Source: Cohnella thermotolerans DSM 17683 (GTDB taxonomy: Bacteria; Bacillota; Bacilli; Paenibacillales; Paenibacillaceae). Taken from it: a stretch of 64,000 nucleotides of DNA. Every line of letters begins with the position of its first letter. Position 1 is the stretch's first letter. Positions 7,903-16,780 of this stretch are shown piece by piece. The translations under genes were made by a program, and so were the position numbers. The notes below the pieces were generated by a model. The model had not been told where the DNA came from. It saw only the letters and a program-made list of their open reading frames with translations, and searched no databases. Location: positions 17,968 through 81,967 of the forward strand of contig NZ_KE386959.1 in NCBI RefSeq assembly GCF_000429825.1, written 5' to 3'.

Positions 7903-8067
7903 CTGAGGTACGGGGATAAGCTTACAAATGTGTGGGAAAACGCGATACCAGCTGGGGGACGGCGAAATGCCGCGACATGGCCAGATGAATCCACTGGCTG
8001 AGGTACGGGAAGAGCTGTTCCCGATATAGCGAATAGACCGGCTGAGGTATGGGGACAAGCTTACAAA
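7903..8067. repeat. Three-copy dispersed repeat between the transposase-like gene and GH3
   Basis: CTGAGGTAYGGGGAYAAGC followed by TTACAAA occurs at 7903-7928 and 8042-8067; a shorter, more diverged copy starts at 7998. The rest of 7864-8190 shows no gene. The copies contain HindIII-type AAGCTT palindromes. Origin unknown. Confidence 0.65.
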
Positions 8068-8141
8068 AAGGAAAAAAAGAATAGTCGGCGGAGCAAAAAG
8101 GGGGAGAGGGGCGATGCGGTTAAGGTGGCAAAAGATGGGCT

Positions 8142-8179
8142 GGGCAAACCCATTCTTTCAGAGAAGAACGGATTTGCCC
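8142..8179 (-). terminator. Possible terminator of the GH3 gene
   Basis: GGGCAAA (8142-8148) pairs TTTGCCC (8173-8179), with further pairing between TTCTT and AAGAA inside. On the minus strand the tract after the stem is only CATCTTTTG, so termination may be weak. It lies just past the GH3 stop. Confidence 0.4.
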
Positions 8180-8190
8180 GATCTGCCGTC

Positions 8191-11169
8191 TCAAACGTAT
8201 CTGAACTTAGAAATTCGGACGCCGGGGGCGAGCTTCAGCACGATGTCGCAACGCCCGCTCAAACGGTCGACCGCGCAGGTTACGGTGTTCCAGGTCTGGG
8301 CGCCCCCCGTAGCGGGGACGGGGCACGTTCCGACGGCGACGGCCTCTTGCCCCGGGCTCTCCGCCCAAATTTCGATCGCGCCTCCGGCTGCAGAGGACAC
8401 TCTTGCCTCGAAGCAGACGGCTTCGCGGTCGCCGAACGCCGCGTCGGCGTAGCGAAGCCAAGCGCCTTCCCGAACGGCGGCCGCGCTGCTGCCGCCTTCC
8501 TTGCACTCGTCGACGACGACGCCCTCATAGTCGTCGTAGTTGACCGCGGCCGTCGCCTTGCGCAGGTCGCGGGGAGGCACCGTCTCGCCGTCGACGCGAA
8601 GCTCGGCGGCGAGGGCGAAGTCGGCGGAGGAGCGGCCGACTCGCAGCGTCCAAGTGCCGGACTCGACGCACCATCGGTCGCGCGTGACGTCCCAGAACGC
8701 CAAATCGGACGCTCGCACCGCGAACTCGACCGTCGAACTGTCCCCGGGCGCGAGCCCGACTCGGCGGAAGCCGAGCAATTGCTTAAGCGGCCGCTTCACG
8801 CGCGACTCGCCGGCGCTGCCGTACAGTTGGACGACTTCTTCGCCCGGCCGATCGCCGGCATTCCGGACGTTCACGCTGACGACGATCTCGTCGTCCGGAC
8901 CGATGGCGGAGCGGCTCAGCCGCAAGTCGTCCAGCTCGAATGTCGAATACGTCAGGCCGTGCCCGAACGGGTACAGCACGTCGCCTTTAAAGTAACGGTA
9001 CGTCCGCTCGCCCTTGATCATGTCGTAGTCCATGAAATCGGGCAGCTGGTCCACCGACCGGTACCACGTCATGTTCAGCCGGCCCGCCGGCGCATAGTCG
9101 CCGAACAGGACGTCCGCCAGCGCCGTGCCGAGCTCCGGTCCGGCGTGGGACGTGTACAGCATCGCCGGCACATGCTCGTCCGCCCAGTTGACTGCAAACG
9201 GATAGCTGCCGACGATGACGACGATCGTGTTCGGATTCGCCGCGTAAACTTCGCGAACGAGGCGCTCCTGCGCCTCCGGCAGCGTCAGGTCCGGCCGGTC
9301 GATCGTCTCCTTGCCGTTCACGAGCGGGTGGTTGCCGACGAACACGATCGCCGCGTCCGCGCCGCGCGCCGCTTCCACCGCTTCGCGAATGCCGTCCGTT
9401 ACGGTTACGGTTTCGAAGACGGCCGACCACGCCGGCATCGAAGCCTCCCCTTGGCCGACCCAATGGCCGTGAACGTCCCTCGCCGCCCCTCCTTCGGATA
9501 CGGTCAGCAAGCCGTCTTCACCAACGGCGATCGGACCGTCGTTCCAGGCGGACAGGGAGATCCGCCCGTCCCCTTGGTCGTCGACCAACATCACTTCCTT
9601 GGTGAACCAGCCGAAAATTTCGTCCGCGGAAGCCGATACGTTCCGGTCGCCTTCCGTCGTCAGGAACTTGTCCGGCCGGCTAAGCGGCCGGAACGTATTG
9701 GCGCGCCAGCCCCAATCCGTCCTCTCCAGCGTCTCGGCTCCTTCGGCGTCCTCCGCGTTGGCCGCCAGGATGCCTTCGGCGTTCAGCCCGACAAATTTGC
9801 CGCTGCCCGCAAGCTTGAGCTTAATCCGGTCGTTGCCACTGCTGTACGTGACCTCGGCCCGTTCCGCCTCCTCGGCGTTCATCGTCACCTCGGCTCGTTT
9901 TGCCCCCTCGGCTTTCCTCGTCGCCACGGCTTGTTCCGCCCCCTCGGCGCGCTTAGCCAGCTTGGCCCGGATCGCCTCCAGCGGGGTCACTCTGTAGGGC
10001 GGCGTTCCGCTGTACCAGTCGCGGTAGACGACGTCGGCCAGCGGTCCGACGACGGCCACCTTGGCCAAGCGCGACGCATCGAGCGGCAGCGCGCCTTCGT
10101 TCTTCAGCAGCACGACGTTCTTGCGGGCGGCTTCGAGCGACAATTGCCGATGCGCCGGCGCGTTGATGGCCGACTCGTCGATGGCCGCGTACGGGTTGCG
10201 GTCGTCCGGATCGAACTCCCCGAGCCGGAATCGGACGCGGAACGTGTTGCGCAGGGCGACGTCGAGATCGTTCTCGGTCAGCGACCCGTCCGCCAGGGCG
10301 TCGCGGATCGCTTGCTTGGAGATCGGGTGGTCGTCGGTGATGCTGTCGATGCCGCTTTTGATCGATTGCGCCACCGCGTCCTTGTAGTTATCGAAATACT
10401 TGTGATCGTTTACCGTGCCGAGCACGTCGCCCGCGTCGCTGACGACGAAGCTGTTCATGCCCCATTCCCGCTTGACGACTTCGTTCACCAGCGGGTTGAG
10501 ATTGGCCGGAACGCCGTTTACCGCGTTGTAGGCGGTCATCATCGATTGCGCGCCGCCTTCCTTGAACGGCAGCTCGAACGCCTTCAAGTAATATTCGCGC
10601 ATGTTCCGCGGGTCGATGCTGACGGAGCATTCGCCGCGGCCGGCTTCGTTGTTGTTGCCGATGAAATGCTTCAGGCTGGCGACCGCGCGCAAGTAGAAGG
10701 GATCGTCCCCTTGAATGCCTTGCGCCAGCGCGGCCGTCAGCTTGCCCGCGAGTATCGGGTCTTCCCCGTACCCTTCCTCGTTGCGGCCCCATCGGGGGTC
10801 GCGCTCCATGTCCACGGTCGGCGCCCACAGCGTCAGGCCGTTCATCGCCGGATCGCGGCGATAGAAGCCGCGCGCCTCCGTGCCGATCGCTTCGCCGACC
10901 CGCCTCAGCAGGTCGGTGTCCCAAGTGCAGGCCAAGCCGACGGGCTGCGGAAAGACGGTCGCCTCTCCAAGCCAGGCGATGCCGTGGGCCGCTTCGGTGC
11001 CGTGCTTGTATTTCTTGACGCCGAGGCGCGGAATCTCGTCCTGGTATTGGCACATCAGGTTGATTTTCTCGTCCAAAGTAAATCTCGCCACCAGGTCGTT
11101 CACCCGGGTTTCGAGCGGAAGGTCGGGATTTTGAAAGGGATAGCGGTACGGTTCGTTCAAGGCAACCAT
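8191..11169 (-). CDS. GH3 beta-glycosidase with C-terminal CBM6-like module
   Basis: A large (about 990-residue) family 3 glycosidase with no signal peptide, so probably cytoplasmic. Domain order: N-terminal TIM barrel (KHGTEAAHGIAW, WAPTVDMERDPRWGRNEEGYGED, KHF, nucleophile Asp245 in VVSDAGD), the alpha/beta sandwich (NVVLLKNEGALPLD, GNHPLVNGKE), a fibronectin-III-like domain (GHGLTYSTFE) and a final 130-residue CBM6-like module. A linker between catalytic domains carries three 36-bp in-frame repeats. Beta-glucosidase or beta-xylosidase cannot be decided. GGAGG abuts the ATG at 11169 with no spacing; the in-frame TTG at 11160 is 9 bases from it and may be the true start. A cre box lies just upstream. 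Confidence 0.88.
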   Translation of the reverse strand: MVALNEPYRYPFQNPDLPLETRVNDLVARFTLDEKINLMCQYQDEIPRLGVKKYKHGTEAAHGIAWLGEATVFPQPVGLACTWDTDLLRRVGEAIGTEARGFYRRDPAMNGLTLWAPTVDMERDPRWGRNEEGYGEDPILAGKLTAALAQGIQGDDPFYLRAVASLKHFIGNNNEAGRGECSVSIDPRNMREYYLKAFELPFKEGGAQSMMTAYNAVNGVPANLNPLVNEVVKREWGMNSFVVSDAGDVLGTVNDHKYFDNYKDAVAQSIKSGIDSITDDHPISKQAIRDALADGSLTENDLDVALRNTFRVRFRLGEFDPDDRNPYAAIDESAINAPAHRQLSLEAARKNVVLLKNEGALPLDASRLAKVAVVGPLADVVYRDWYSGTPPYRVTPLEAIRAKLAKRAEGAEQAVATRKAEGAKRAEVTMNAEEAERAEVTYSSGNDRIKLKLAGSGKFVGLNAEGILAANAEDAEGAETLERTDWGWRANTFRPLSRPDKFLTTEGDRNVSASADEIFGWFTKEVMLVDDQGDGRISLSAWNDGPIAVGEDGLLTVSEGGAARDVHGHWVGQGEASMPAWSAVFETVTVTDGIREAVEAARGADAAIVFVGNHPLVNGKETIDRPDLTLPEAQERLVREVYAANPNTIVVIVGSYPFAVNWADEHVPAMLYTSHAGPELGTALADVLFGDYAPAGRLNMTWYRSVDQLPDFMDYDMIKGERTYRYFKGDVLYPFGHGLTYSTFELDDLRLSRSAIGPDDEIVVSVNVRNAGDRPGEEVVQLYGSAGESRVKRPLKQLLGFRRVGLAPGDSSTVEFAVRASDLAFWDVTRDRWCVESGTWTLRVGRSSADFALAAELRVDGETVPPRDLRKATAAVNYDDYEGVVVDECKEGGSSAAAVREGAWLRYADAAFGDREAVCFEARVSSAAGGAIEIWAESPGQEAVAVGTCPVPATGGAQTWNTVTCAVDRLSGRCDIVLKLAPGVRISKFRYV
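9841..9948 (-). repeat. Three 36-bp in-frame tandem repeats inside the GH3 gene
   Basis: Three exactly adjacent 36-bp units (9841-9876, 9877-9912, 9913-9948) each end, on the top strand, in CCTCGGC and encode 12-residue units of the form AEGAKRAEVTMN. They form a charged, Ala-rich linker between the two catalytic domains. Confidence 0.8.
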
Positions 11170-11181
11170 CCTCCGATTCTA

Positions 11182-11195
11182 TGCAAGCGCATTCA
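11182..11195 (-). promoter_or_regulatory. cre site (CcpA) upstream of GH3
   Basis: TGCAAGCGCATTCA matches every fixed position of the cre consensus TGNAANCGNNNNCA. It lies 13-35 bases upstream of the GH3 start, between the divergent GH3 and histidine kinase genes, and predicts glucose repression of GH3. Confidence 0.65.
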
Positions 11196-11394
11196 TGTCT
11201 GCTATCATTTTACTATTTTCCGGAGCTCGGCAATACCCGCACAATTCTATCTAAAATCCACGACAAATTATACAAGCCCTTGCAAGGACACGACGGAATG
11301 GCTCAAAATAAGGCGTGTAACGCGGCCCGGCTTCTGTATGCGCTTACAGGAGGGGGCGGCAGTATCGGGGGGATGCGCACTGCGGCGGTTATCG

Positions 11395-13152
11395 ATGCGG
11401 TTTAACGATATGAAACTGCGCAACAAAATGGTTTTGTCGTATATCTTATTTTTTGTTTTGCCGGTCATGATCGTCGGTTTCTTCATCGTTCGGGAATATC
11501 GCCAATCCGCGCTGGACAAGGCGATCGAGCAAACCGAAAACGCCGTCGAACGGGTCAAAAACCGCACGTCCGAGACGCTGGACGTCGCCATCAACCTCTC
11601 CAGCAGACTGTCGCTGGATACCGCGATGGAGCAGATCGCGACGACGCATTACCGGAATGCGGGCGAAGTCGTGGACGCCTACCGGGACTACAACACTTTC
11701 AAAACCTATCTGGAGTTCAATCCGGAAATCTCGCAAATCAAGCTGTTCGTGGAGAACGACACGCTGCTCAACAACTGGGAGTTTTTCCCGATCGGCCCGG
11801 AGACGGAGAATACGTTCTGGTACAAAGCCGCGATGAGCCACGTCGGGCTGATCGGCTGGTATTACTTCCCGAACGAGACGCGAACCCCGGACAGCATGCT
11901 GAGCCTCGTGCGCAGCGTCTATTTCCAGGAGACCAAATCGTTCGGCGTGTTGGCAATCGACGTGAACACGGATGATTTGAATTCGATGCTTCGGCAGGAA
12001 AATTCCGAGACGCTCATCACGGACGCGCGCGGTTACGTCGTCGCTTCCAACCGTCCGAATCTGATCGGCAAACCGCTTAGCGAGACTAAGCTCGGCCCGG
12101 AGATCGGCGAGAAAAAGCCGGGCGAGTACGAAATGTCAATCGACGGCGTCAAATCCAAAGTGATGATCGACCGCCTGACTCCGGATAAAAGCTACACGAG
12201 CTTGAACATCGTCACGATTTTCCCGATCGGCGGCATCGTGAAGGAAGCGAACCGGATCAGCGAGCTGGGCATGCGGATTATCGCCGTTTTCGTCGTGTTG
12301 TCCGTCCTGCTCATTTACTTGATTTGCACGATGCTGACCAATCGGCTGCTCAAATTCAGCCGGCAAATCAGCAAAGTGTCGACCGGCAACTTCAATGCGG
12401 AGCTGGCGGTCGACGGGAAGGACGAGATCGGTCAGATCGCCCGGCAATTCAACCAAATGGTCGCGAACATCAAGGAACTGATGGACGAGGTGACGCTGTC
12501 GCACCAGCATGCCAGCGAGCTGGAGCGGAGGCAAAGCGAGATTAAGCTGAAGATGCTCGCGAGCCAGATCAACCCGCATTTTCTGTACAACGCGCTGGAG
12601 TCGATCCGGATGAAAGCCCATATCAGCGGGGAGAAGGAGATATCCCAGGCGGTGAAGACGCTGGGCAAGCTGCTGCGCAAAAATTTGGAAATGACGGGGC
12701 AGGCGGTCAGTCTGAAGGACGAGCTGGAAATCAGCCGCTGCTATCTGGACATTCAGAAGTTCCGCCATGAAGACCGGCTGGATTACGAGCTCGACATCGA
12801 CCCGGCCGTTGAACATGTAAAGCTGCCGCCGCTGCTCATCCAGCCGCTCGTGGAAAATTCGGTCATTCACGGGCTGGAGCGAAGCTTCGAGGGCGGCAAA
12901 GTGAAAGTAAGCGCCCGGAAAACGGAGGGAGAGCAGCTGGAAATTTGCGTCGAGGACAACGGCGTAGGCATGACGCCCGAGAAGCTGGACAGCGTCCGCC
13001 AATCGCTCGGCGAGCAGGACGCCGAGCGAATCGGGCTTCTCAACGTGCACCAGCGGCTGCAGCTGACGTACGGCCCGGCTGCCGGGCTGCGAATCGACAG
13101 CGAGAAGCATAAGGGAACCCGAATATCGTTCCGGATTCCGTTGGAGGGTTGA
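11395..13152 (+). CDS. YesM-type sensor histidine kinase
   Basis: A 585-residue membrane kinase. TM1 is near residues 11-33 and TM2 near 285-306, enclosing a roughly 250-residue extracellular sensor (Cache-like). Then come HAMP, a His_kinase domain with the phospho-acceptor His395 in INPHFLYNALE, and a HATPase with VENSVIHG and DNGVGM. The open frame runs far upstream, but the first sensible start next to TM1 is this ATG; the ribosome site is poor (a GGGGGG run lies about 22 bases upstream), so the ATG at 11410 or a non-ATG start is possible. The response regulator follows after 4 bases, and a sugar ABC transporter follows that, the usual setting for carbohydrate sensing. Confidence 0.92.
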   Translation: MRFNDMKLRNKMVLSYILFFVLPVMIVGFFIVREYRQSALDKAIEQTENAVERVKNRTSETLDVAINLSSRLSLDTAMEQIATTHYRNAGEVVDAYRDYNTFKTYLEFNPEISQIKLFVENDTLLNNWEFFPIGPETENTFWYKAAMSHVGLIGWYYFPNETRTPDSMLSLVRSVYFQETKSFGVLAIDVNTDDLNSMLRQENSETLITDARGYVVASNRPNLIGKPLSETKLGPEIGEKKPGEYEMSIDGVKSKVMIDRLTPDKSYTSLNIVTIFPIGGIVKEANRISELGMRIIAVFVVLSVLLIYLICTMLTNRLLKFSRQISKVSTGNFNAELAVDGKDEIGQIARQFNQMVANIKELMDEVTLSHQHASELERRQSEIKLKMLASQINPHFLYNALESIRMKAHISGEKEISQAVKTLGKLLRKNLEMTGQAVSLKDELEISRCYLDIQKFRHEDRLDYELDIDPAVEHVKLPPLLIQPLVENSVIHGLERSFEGGKVKVSARKTEGEQLEICVEDNGVGMTPEKLDSVRQSLGEQDAERIGLLNVHQRLQLTYGPAAGLRIDSEKHKGTRISFRIPLEG

Positions 13153-13156
13153 ACGA

Positions 13157-14692
13157 ATGTACAAAGTGTTGATCGTAGACGACGAGCCGCTCATTCGGGA
13201 AGGATTGCAGACGATCGTCGAATGGGCGGAACTGGGGTTTGAAGTGGCGGGCAGCGCTTCGGACGGCGTCGATGCGCTGCAGAAGGCGCCGCAGCTGGGG
13301 CCGGATCTGATGATCGTCGACGTCCGCATGCCCGGCATGGACGGGCTGAGCCTCATCCGCACGCTGCAGGAGCGGCCGGGCCCCCGGCCTCATTTTCTCA
13401 TTCTGAGCGGGCATGCGGATTTCGAATACGCCCGCCAGGCGCTGGCGATGCGGGCGGACGGCTACTTGCTGAAGCCCGTGGACGAGGACGAGCTGGCGGA
13501 GCATCTGGTCAAGCTTAAAACGATATTGGACGCGGAACGCGACGGAAACCGCAAGAAGCCGGCGGCATCCGGGTGGAGCCGGGAGCGCACGATCGCTTCC
13601 TTGCTGACCGGAGACGGGGAGCGGGCGCCGGAGCAGGCGATCGCGGAAGCGGGCCTGACCGGCTCCTCCTTCGAAACGCTGCTCATCAAGCTGCAAAGCC
13701 GCAAGGAGATCGACCCGGAAGCGGCCGCCGGCGTCAAGCGGAGTCTGATCGCCGCTTACGAAGCTTCCGACAGGGGCGCGGTCCTTTCCGCGGACCCGTA
13801 TTTGGCCGTCGTGCTGAAGAACGTCGCGGACGAAGCGGAAGCGCACGACGCCGCGTACCGGACGATCGCCAAATCATGCGCCGGCTTCGGACTGGACTTT
13901 ACCGCGGTCGGCGGCGGGGTAGTGAGCGAGGTGCTGGAGCTGCACCGATCGTACCGGAACGCGCAGAAGCTCATGCGAGGCCGGTTCACGCTCGAAGGAG
14001 ATCGGGTGCACGTCCGGGACGCCGCGCCCGCCGAACCGGCCGCCGGCGAACGCCGGGAAGCTCCGGACCTGCAAGCGGCCGGGGAGAAGCTGTTCCTGGC
14101 GCTGGACATCGGGAACGAGGAATACGCGGTGTCGATCGTGAAGGATACCGGCGCGGCGATGGTGGCCGCGGGAACGACCGAGCAGGGAATCAAGGCCGGC
14201 TTCGTGCAGCTCGTGACGACGGCGCTGGGCAGGCTGGAGCAGAACCGTCCGGAGCTTCGTGCCCGGGCCCAGGCGTTCGCTTCGGAAGTTTTGGACATTT
14301 ACGCCGAATACCGCTATTCCGGTCTGATCGGAACGTTGACGGAGCGGGTTCGCGACATGGCGGAAGCGTTCCGCGGCCAGGGGCCCGACAAGCAGCTGCA
14401 GAAGATGATCGATCTCATTCACCGGAACTACCGGGAAAACCTGAGGCTCGGATCGCTCGCCGAGCTGTTCGGCTACAACAGCTCGTATCTCGGCAAGCTG
14501 TTCAAAAACGCGACGGGAGAATCGTTCAACACGTACCTCGACAAAGTGCGGATCGAGAAAGCGAAGGAACTGCTCGGGGCAGGGATGAAGGTGTACCAGG
14601 TGGCCGAGCGGGTCGGCTACTCCAACGTCGACTACTTCCACGGCAAGTTCCGCAAATACGTCGGCACGTCGCCTTCGGCTTTTCGCAAATGA
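13157..14692 (+). CDS. YesN-type response regulator with AraC DNA-binding domain
   Basis: A 511-residue partner of the kinase just upstream; the genes are 4 bases apart and GGAGGG lies inside the end of the kinase gene. The receiver domain (residues 1-120) shows the acidic pair in VDDEP, phospho-acceptor Asp55 in MIVDVRMPG and Lys in LLKPVDE. A long middle region is typical of the YesN group. The last 100 residues form the AraC helix-turn-helix pair (LGSLAELFGYNSSYLGKLFK, VYQVAERVGYSNVDYFHGKFRK), ending GTSPSAFRK. It probably activates the transporter operon that starts 102 bases downstream. Confidence 0.94.
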   Translation: MYKVLIVDDEPLIREGLQTIVEWAELGFEVAGSASDGVDALQKAPQLGPDLMIVDVRMPGMDGLSLIRTLQERPGPRPHFLILSGHADFEYARQALAMRADGYLLKPVDEDELAEHLVKLKTILDAERDGNRKKPAASGWSRERTIASLLTGDGERAPEQAIAEAGLTGSSFETLLIKLQSRKEIDPEAAAGVKRSLIAAYEASDRGAVLSADPYLAVVLKNVADEAEAHDAAYRTIAKSCAGFGLDFTAVGGGVVSEVLELHRSYRNAQKLMRGRFTLEGDRVHVRDAAPAEPAAGERREAPDLQAAGEKLFLALDIGNEEYAVSIVKDTGAAMVAAGTTEQGIKAGFVQLVTTALGRLEQNRPELRARAQAFASEVLDIYAEYRYSGLIGTLTERVRDMAEAFRGQGPDKQLQKMIDLIHRNYRENLRLGSLAELFGYNSSYLGKLFKNATGESFNTYLDKVRIEKAKELLGAGMKVYQVAERVGYSNVDYFHGKFRKYVGTSPSAFRK

Positions 14693-14794
14693 GTGCGCTT
14701 TCACTAATTTTTATATGATTTTGTCCCGAATCCTTCGGGTAGTGCAGCCGGTACCCATCCCTTATCATTTAGACATACAGCAAGGAGGGATGGC

Positions 14795-15763
14795 ATGAAA
14801 GCGGTATCAGAGGCCGCTGTCCCGGCAGACGTCAGACCGGCGGCTAAGCGGGGTTCGAGGTTCTGGACGATCGCGCTTCGGAATCGGTACTTGTACCTCA
14901 TGTCGCTGCCGTTTGTGGTCTGGGTGTTCATCTTCAGCTATTACCCTTTATGGGGCTGGCTGATGGCCTTTCAGCGGTTCAAACCGGGCAAATCGATCCT
15001 CGAACAGCAATGGGTCGGATTCGACCAGTTCAAGACGCTGTTCCGGGACGATACGTTCTATCTGGTCATGCGCAATACGTTGGCCATGAGTCTGATGAGC
15101 CTTGTCGCGGGCTTCGCGACGGCGATCGTGTTCGCTTTGCTGCTGAACGAGCTGCGCCGTATGGCGTTCAAGCGAATCGTCCAGACGATCTCGTATTTGC
15201 CCCACTTCGTCTCCTGGACGGTAGCGGCGAGCATCGTCACCCGCATGTTGTCCAGCGATCACGGCGTCGTGAACGACCTCCTCATGGGACTGGGCATCAC
15301 TCACGAACCGATCCAGTTCATGGCCAACGGCCATTTGTTCTGGGGTATCGTGACCGTGTCGGACGTCTGGAAGGAGACGGGCTGGAACGCCATCATCTAT
15401 CTGGCTGCCATATCGGGCATCGGACCCGAGCTGTACGAAGCGGCTAAAGTGGATGGCGCGAGCCGAATTCGGCAAATTTGGCATATCACGCTTCCGGGAA
15501 TTCGTAGTACGATCGTCGTGCTCCTTATTTTGTCCATCGGCCATCTGATCAGCATCGGGTTCGAGAAGCAGTTCCTGCTCGGCAACAATCTGGTGGTCGA
15601 TTATTCGCAAGTGCTCGATTTGTATTCGCTGCAATACGGGCTGCAAATGAACCGCTATTCGTTCGGCGTGGCGGTCAACATGTTCAACTCCGTCGTCAGC
15701 CTGGCGCTGCTGTTCCTGGCGAACGGCATTTTCAAGAGAACGACGAAAGAAAGCATCATGTAA
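14795..15763 (+). CDS. Carbohydrate ABC transporter permease, LplB-type
   Basis: A 322-residue inner-membrane permease with six predicted helices and the binding-protein-dependent transport loop (EAAKVDGASRIRQIWHITLPGI) that contacts the ATPase. The N-terminus (YLMSLPFVVWVFIFSYYPLWGW) is typical of the LplB/YteP family for oligosaccharides. It is followed 13 bases later by the second permease and then by the binding protein. No ATPase is encoded nearby, as is usual for this family, which uses a shared MsmX-like ATPase. The ATG has AAGGAGGG upstream. Confidence 0.93.
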   Translation: MKAVSEAAVPADVRPAAKRGSRFWTIALRNRYLYLMSLPFVVWVFIFSYYPLWGWLMAFQRFKPGKSILEQQWVGFDQFKTLFRDDTFYLVMRNTLAMSLMSLVAGFATAIVFALLLNELRRMAFKRIVQTISYLPHFVSWTVAASIVTRMLSSDHGVVNDLLMGLGITHEPIQFMANGHLFWGIVTVSDVWKETGWNAIIYLAAISGIGPELYEAAKVDGASRIRQIWHITLPGIRSTIVVLLILSIGHLISIGFEKQFLLGNNLVVDYSQVLDLYSLQYGLQMNRYSFGVAVNMFNSVVSLALLFLANGIFKRTTKESIM

Positions 15764-15776
15764 GGAGGGCGCCGCT

Positions 15777-16688
15777 ATGACAACCGCACGCATCCGCAGA
15801 GGCGCACCTGTGTCGGAACGCGTACTGGACGCCGCGATCGTCGTCGTCATGATCGTAGTCGCGATTGCGACGGTCTATCCGTTCCTGAACGTTCTCGCCT
15901 TATCGCTCAACGATTCGACCGACAGCGTTCGAGGCGGCATTACGATCTTCCCGCGGGAATTCACGCTCAAAAATTACAACGTCATCTTCTCGTTCGGAGG
16001 ACTGCTTACCGGGTTTAAAATTTCCGTGCTCCGGACGATCGTCGGCACGATTCTGGGGTTGATCAGCTCCTCGATGCTGGCGTTCGTGCTCGCCCGCCCC
16101 GATTTTCAGGCGCGCCGCGCGTTGTCCGTCTACTTGGCCGTCACGATGTATGTGTCGGCCGGGCTTATTCCGACTTATTTGCTGATCAAGGACTTGCATC
16201 TGATGGGCACCTTCGCCGTCTACGTGCTGCCGGGGCTGGTCAGCGCCTTCAACGTCTTCGTCATCCGTTCCTTCATCGACGGCATCCCGTATGCGCTGCA
16301 AGAATCCGCCAAGATCGACGGCGCGAACGACTTCACGATCTACTGGCGCGTCATTCTGCCGATGACGACGCCGGCGCTGGCGACGATCGCGCTGTTCGTG
16401 GCCGTCGGGCAGTGGAACTCCTGGTTCGACACTTATCTGTACAACGCCACGAGCCCGTCCCTGACCACGCTGCAATACGAGCTGATGAAGGTGCTGCAAA
16501 GCACGACGACGGGCAACAACGGCGATTACCATAACGCCACCAGCATGACTCAGGTTCTGGCCACCGTATCGCCGGAATCGGTCAAAATGGCGATTACGAT
16601 TGTCGTCACCGTTCCGATCCTTCTCGTGTATCCGTTCCTGCAGCGGTACTTTGTGAAGGGCATGACGCTCGGAGCCGTCAAGGGCTGA
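15777..16688 (+). CDS. Carbohydrate ABC transporter permease, LplC/YtcP-type
   Basis: A 303-residue second permease of the importer. Six hydrophobic helices are seen, with the conserved loop ESAKIDGANDFTIYWRVILPM and the family ending FVKGMTLGAVKG. AAGGAGG lies just before the ATG, overlapping the end of the previous gene. It should form a heterodimer with the LplB-type permease. Confidence 0.93.
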   Translation: MTTARIRRGAPVSERVLDAAIVVVMIVVAIATVYPFLNVLALSLNDSTDSVRGGITIFPREFTLKNYNVIFSFGGLLTGFKISVLRTIVGTILGLISSSMLAFVLARPDFQARRALSVYLAVTMYVSAGLIPTYLLIKDLHLMGTFAVYVLPGLVSAFNVFVIRSFIDGIPYALQESAKIDGANDFTIYWRVILPMTTPALATIALFVAVGQWNSWFDTYLYNATSPSLTTLQYELMKVLQSTTTGNNGDYHNATSMTQVLATVSPESVKMAITIVVTVPILLVYPFLQRYFVKGMTLGAVKG

Positions 16689-16780
16689 TCCTCTAACGGC
16701 CTTCGGGCATCCCATTCGGTATTAACAGGGCATCTGTTATACATTAGATTGCACCAATATAACTGGGAGGGTACAAAGAA

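Noticed and set aside
8125..11394. A very long open frame (over 1000 codons) running antisense through the GH3 gene into the histidine kinase
   Set aside because: GC-rich DNA leaves the opposite frame without stops. The sequence is Arg/Ala/His-rich with no domain until the kinase start at 11395; GH3 on the other strand is clearly real.
14691..14704. cre-like TGAGTGCGCTTTCA at the end of the response regulator gene
   Set aside because: Two of the ten fixed positions differ and it overlaps the coding end; support is too weak to list as a site.
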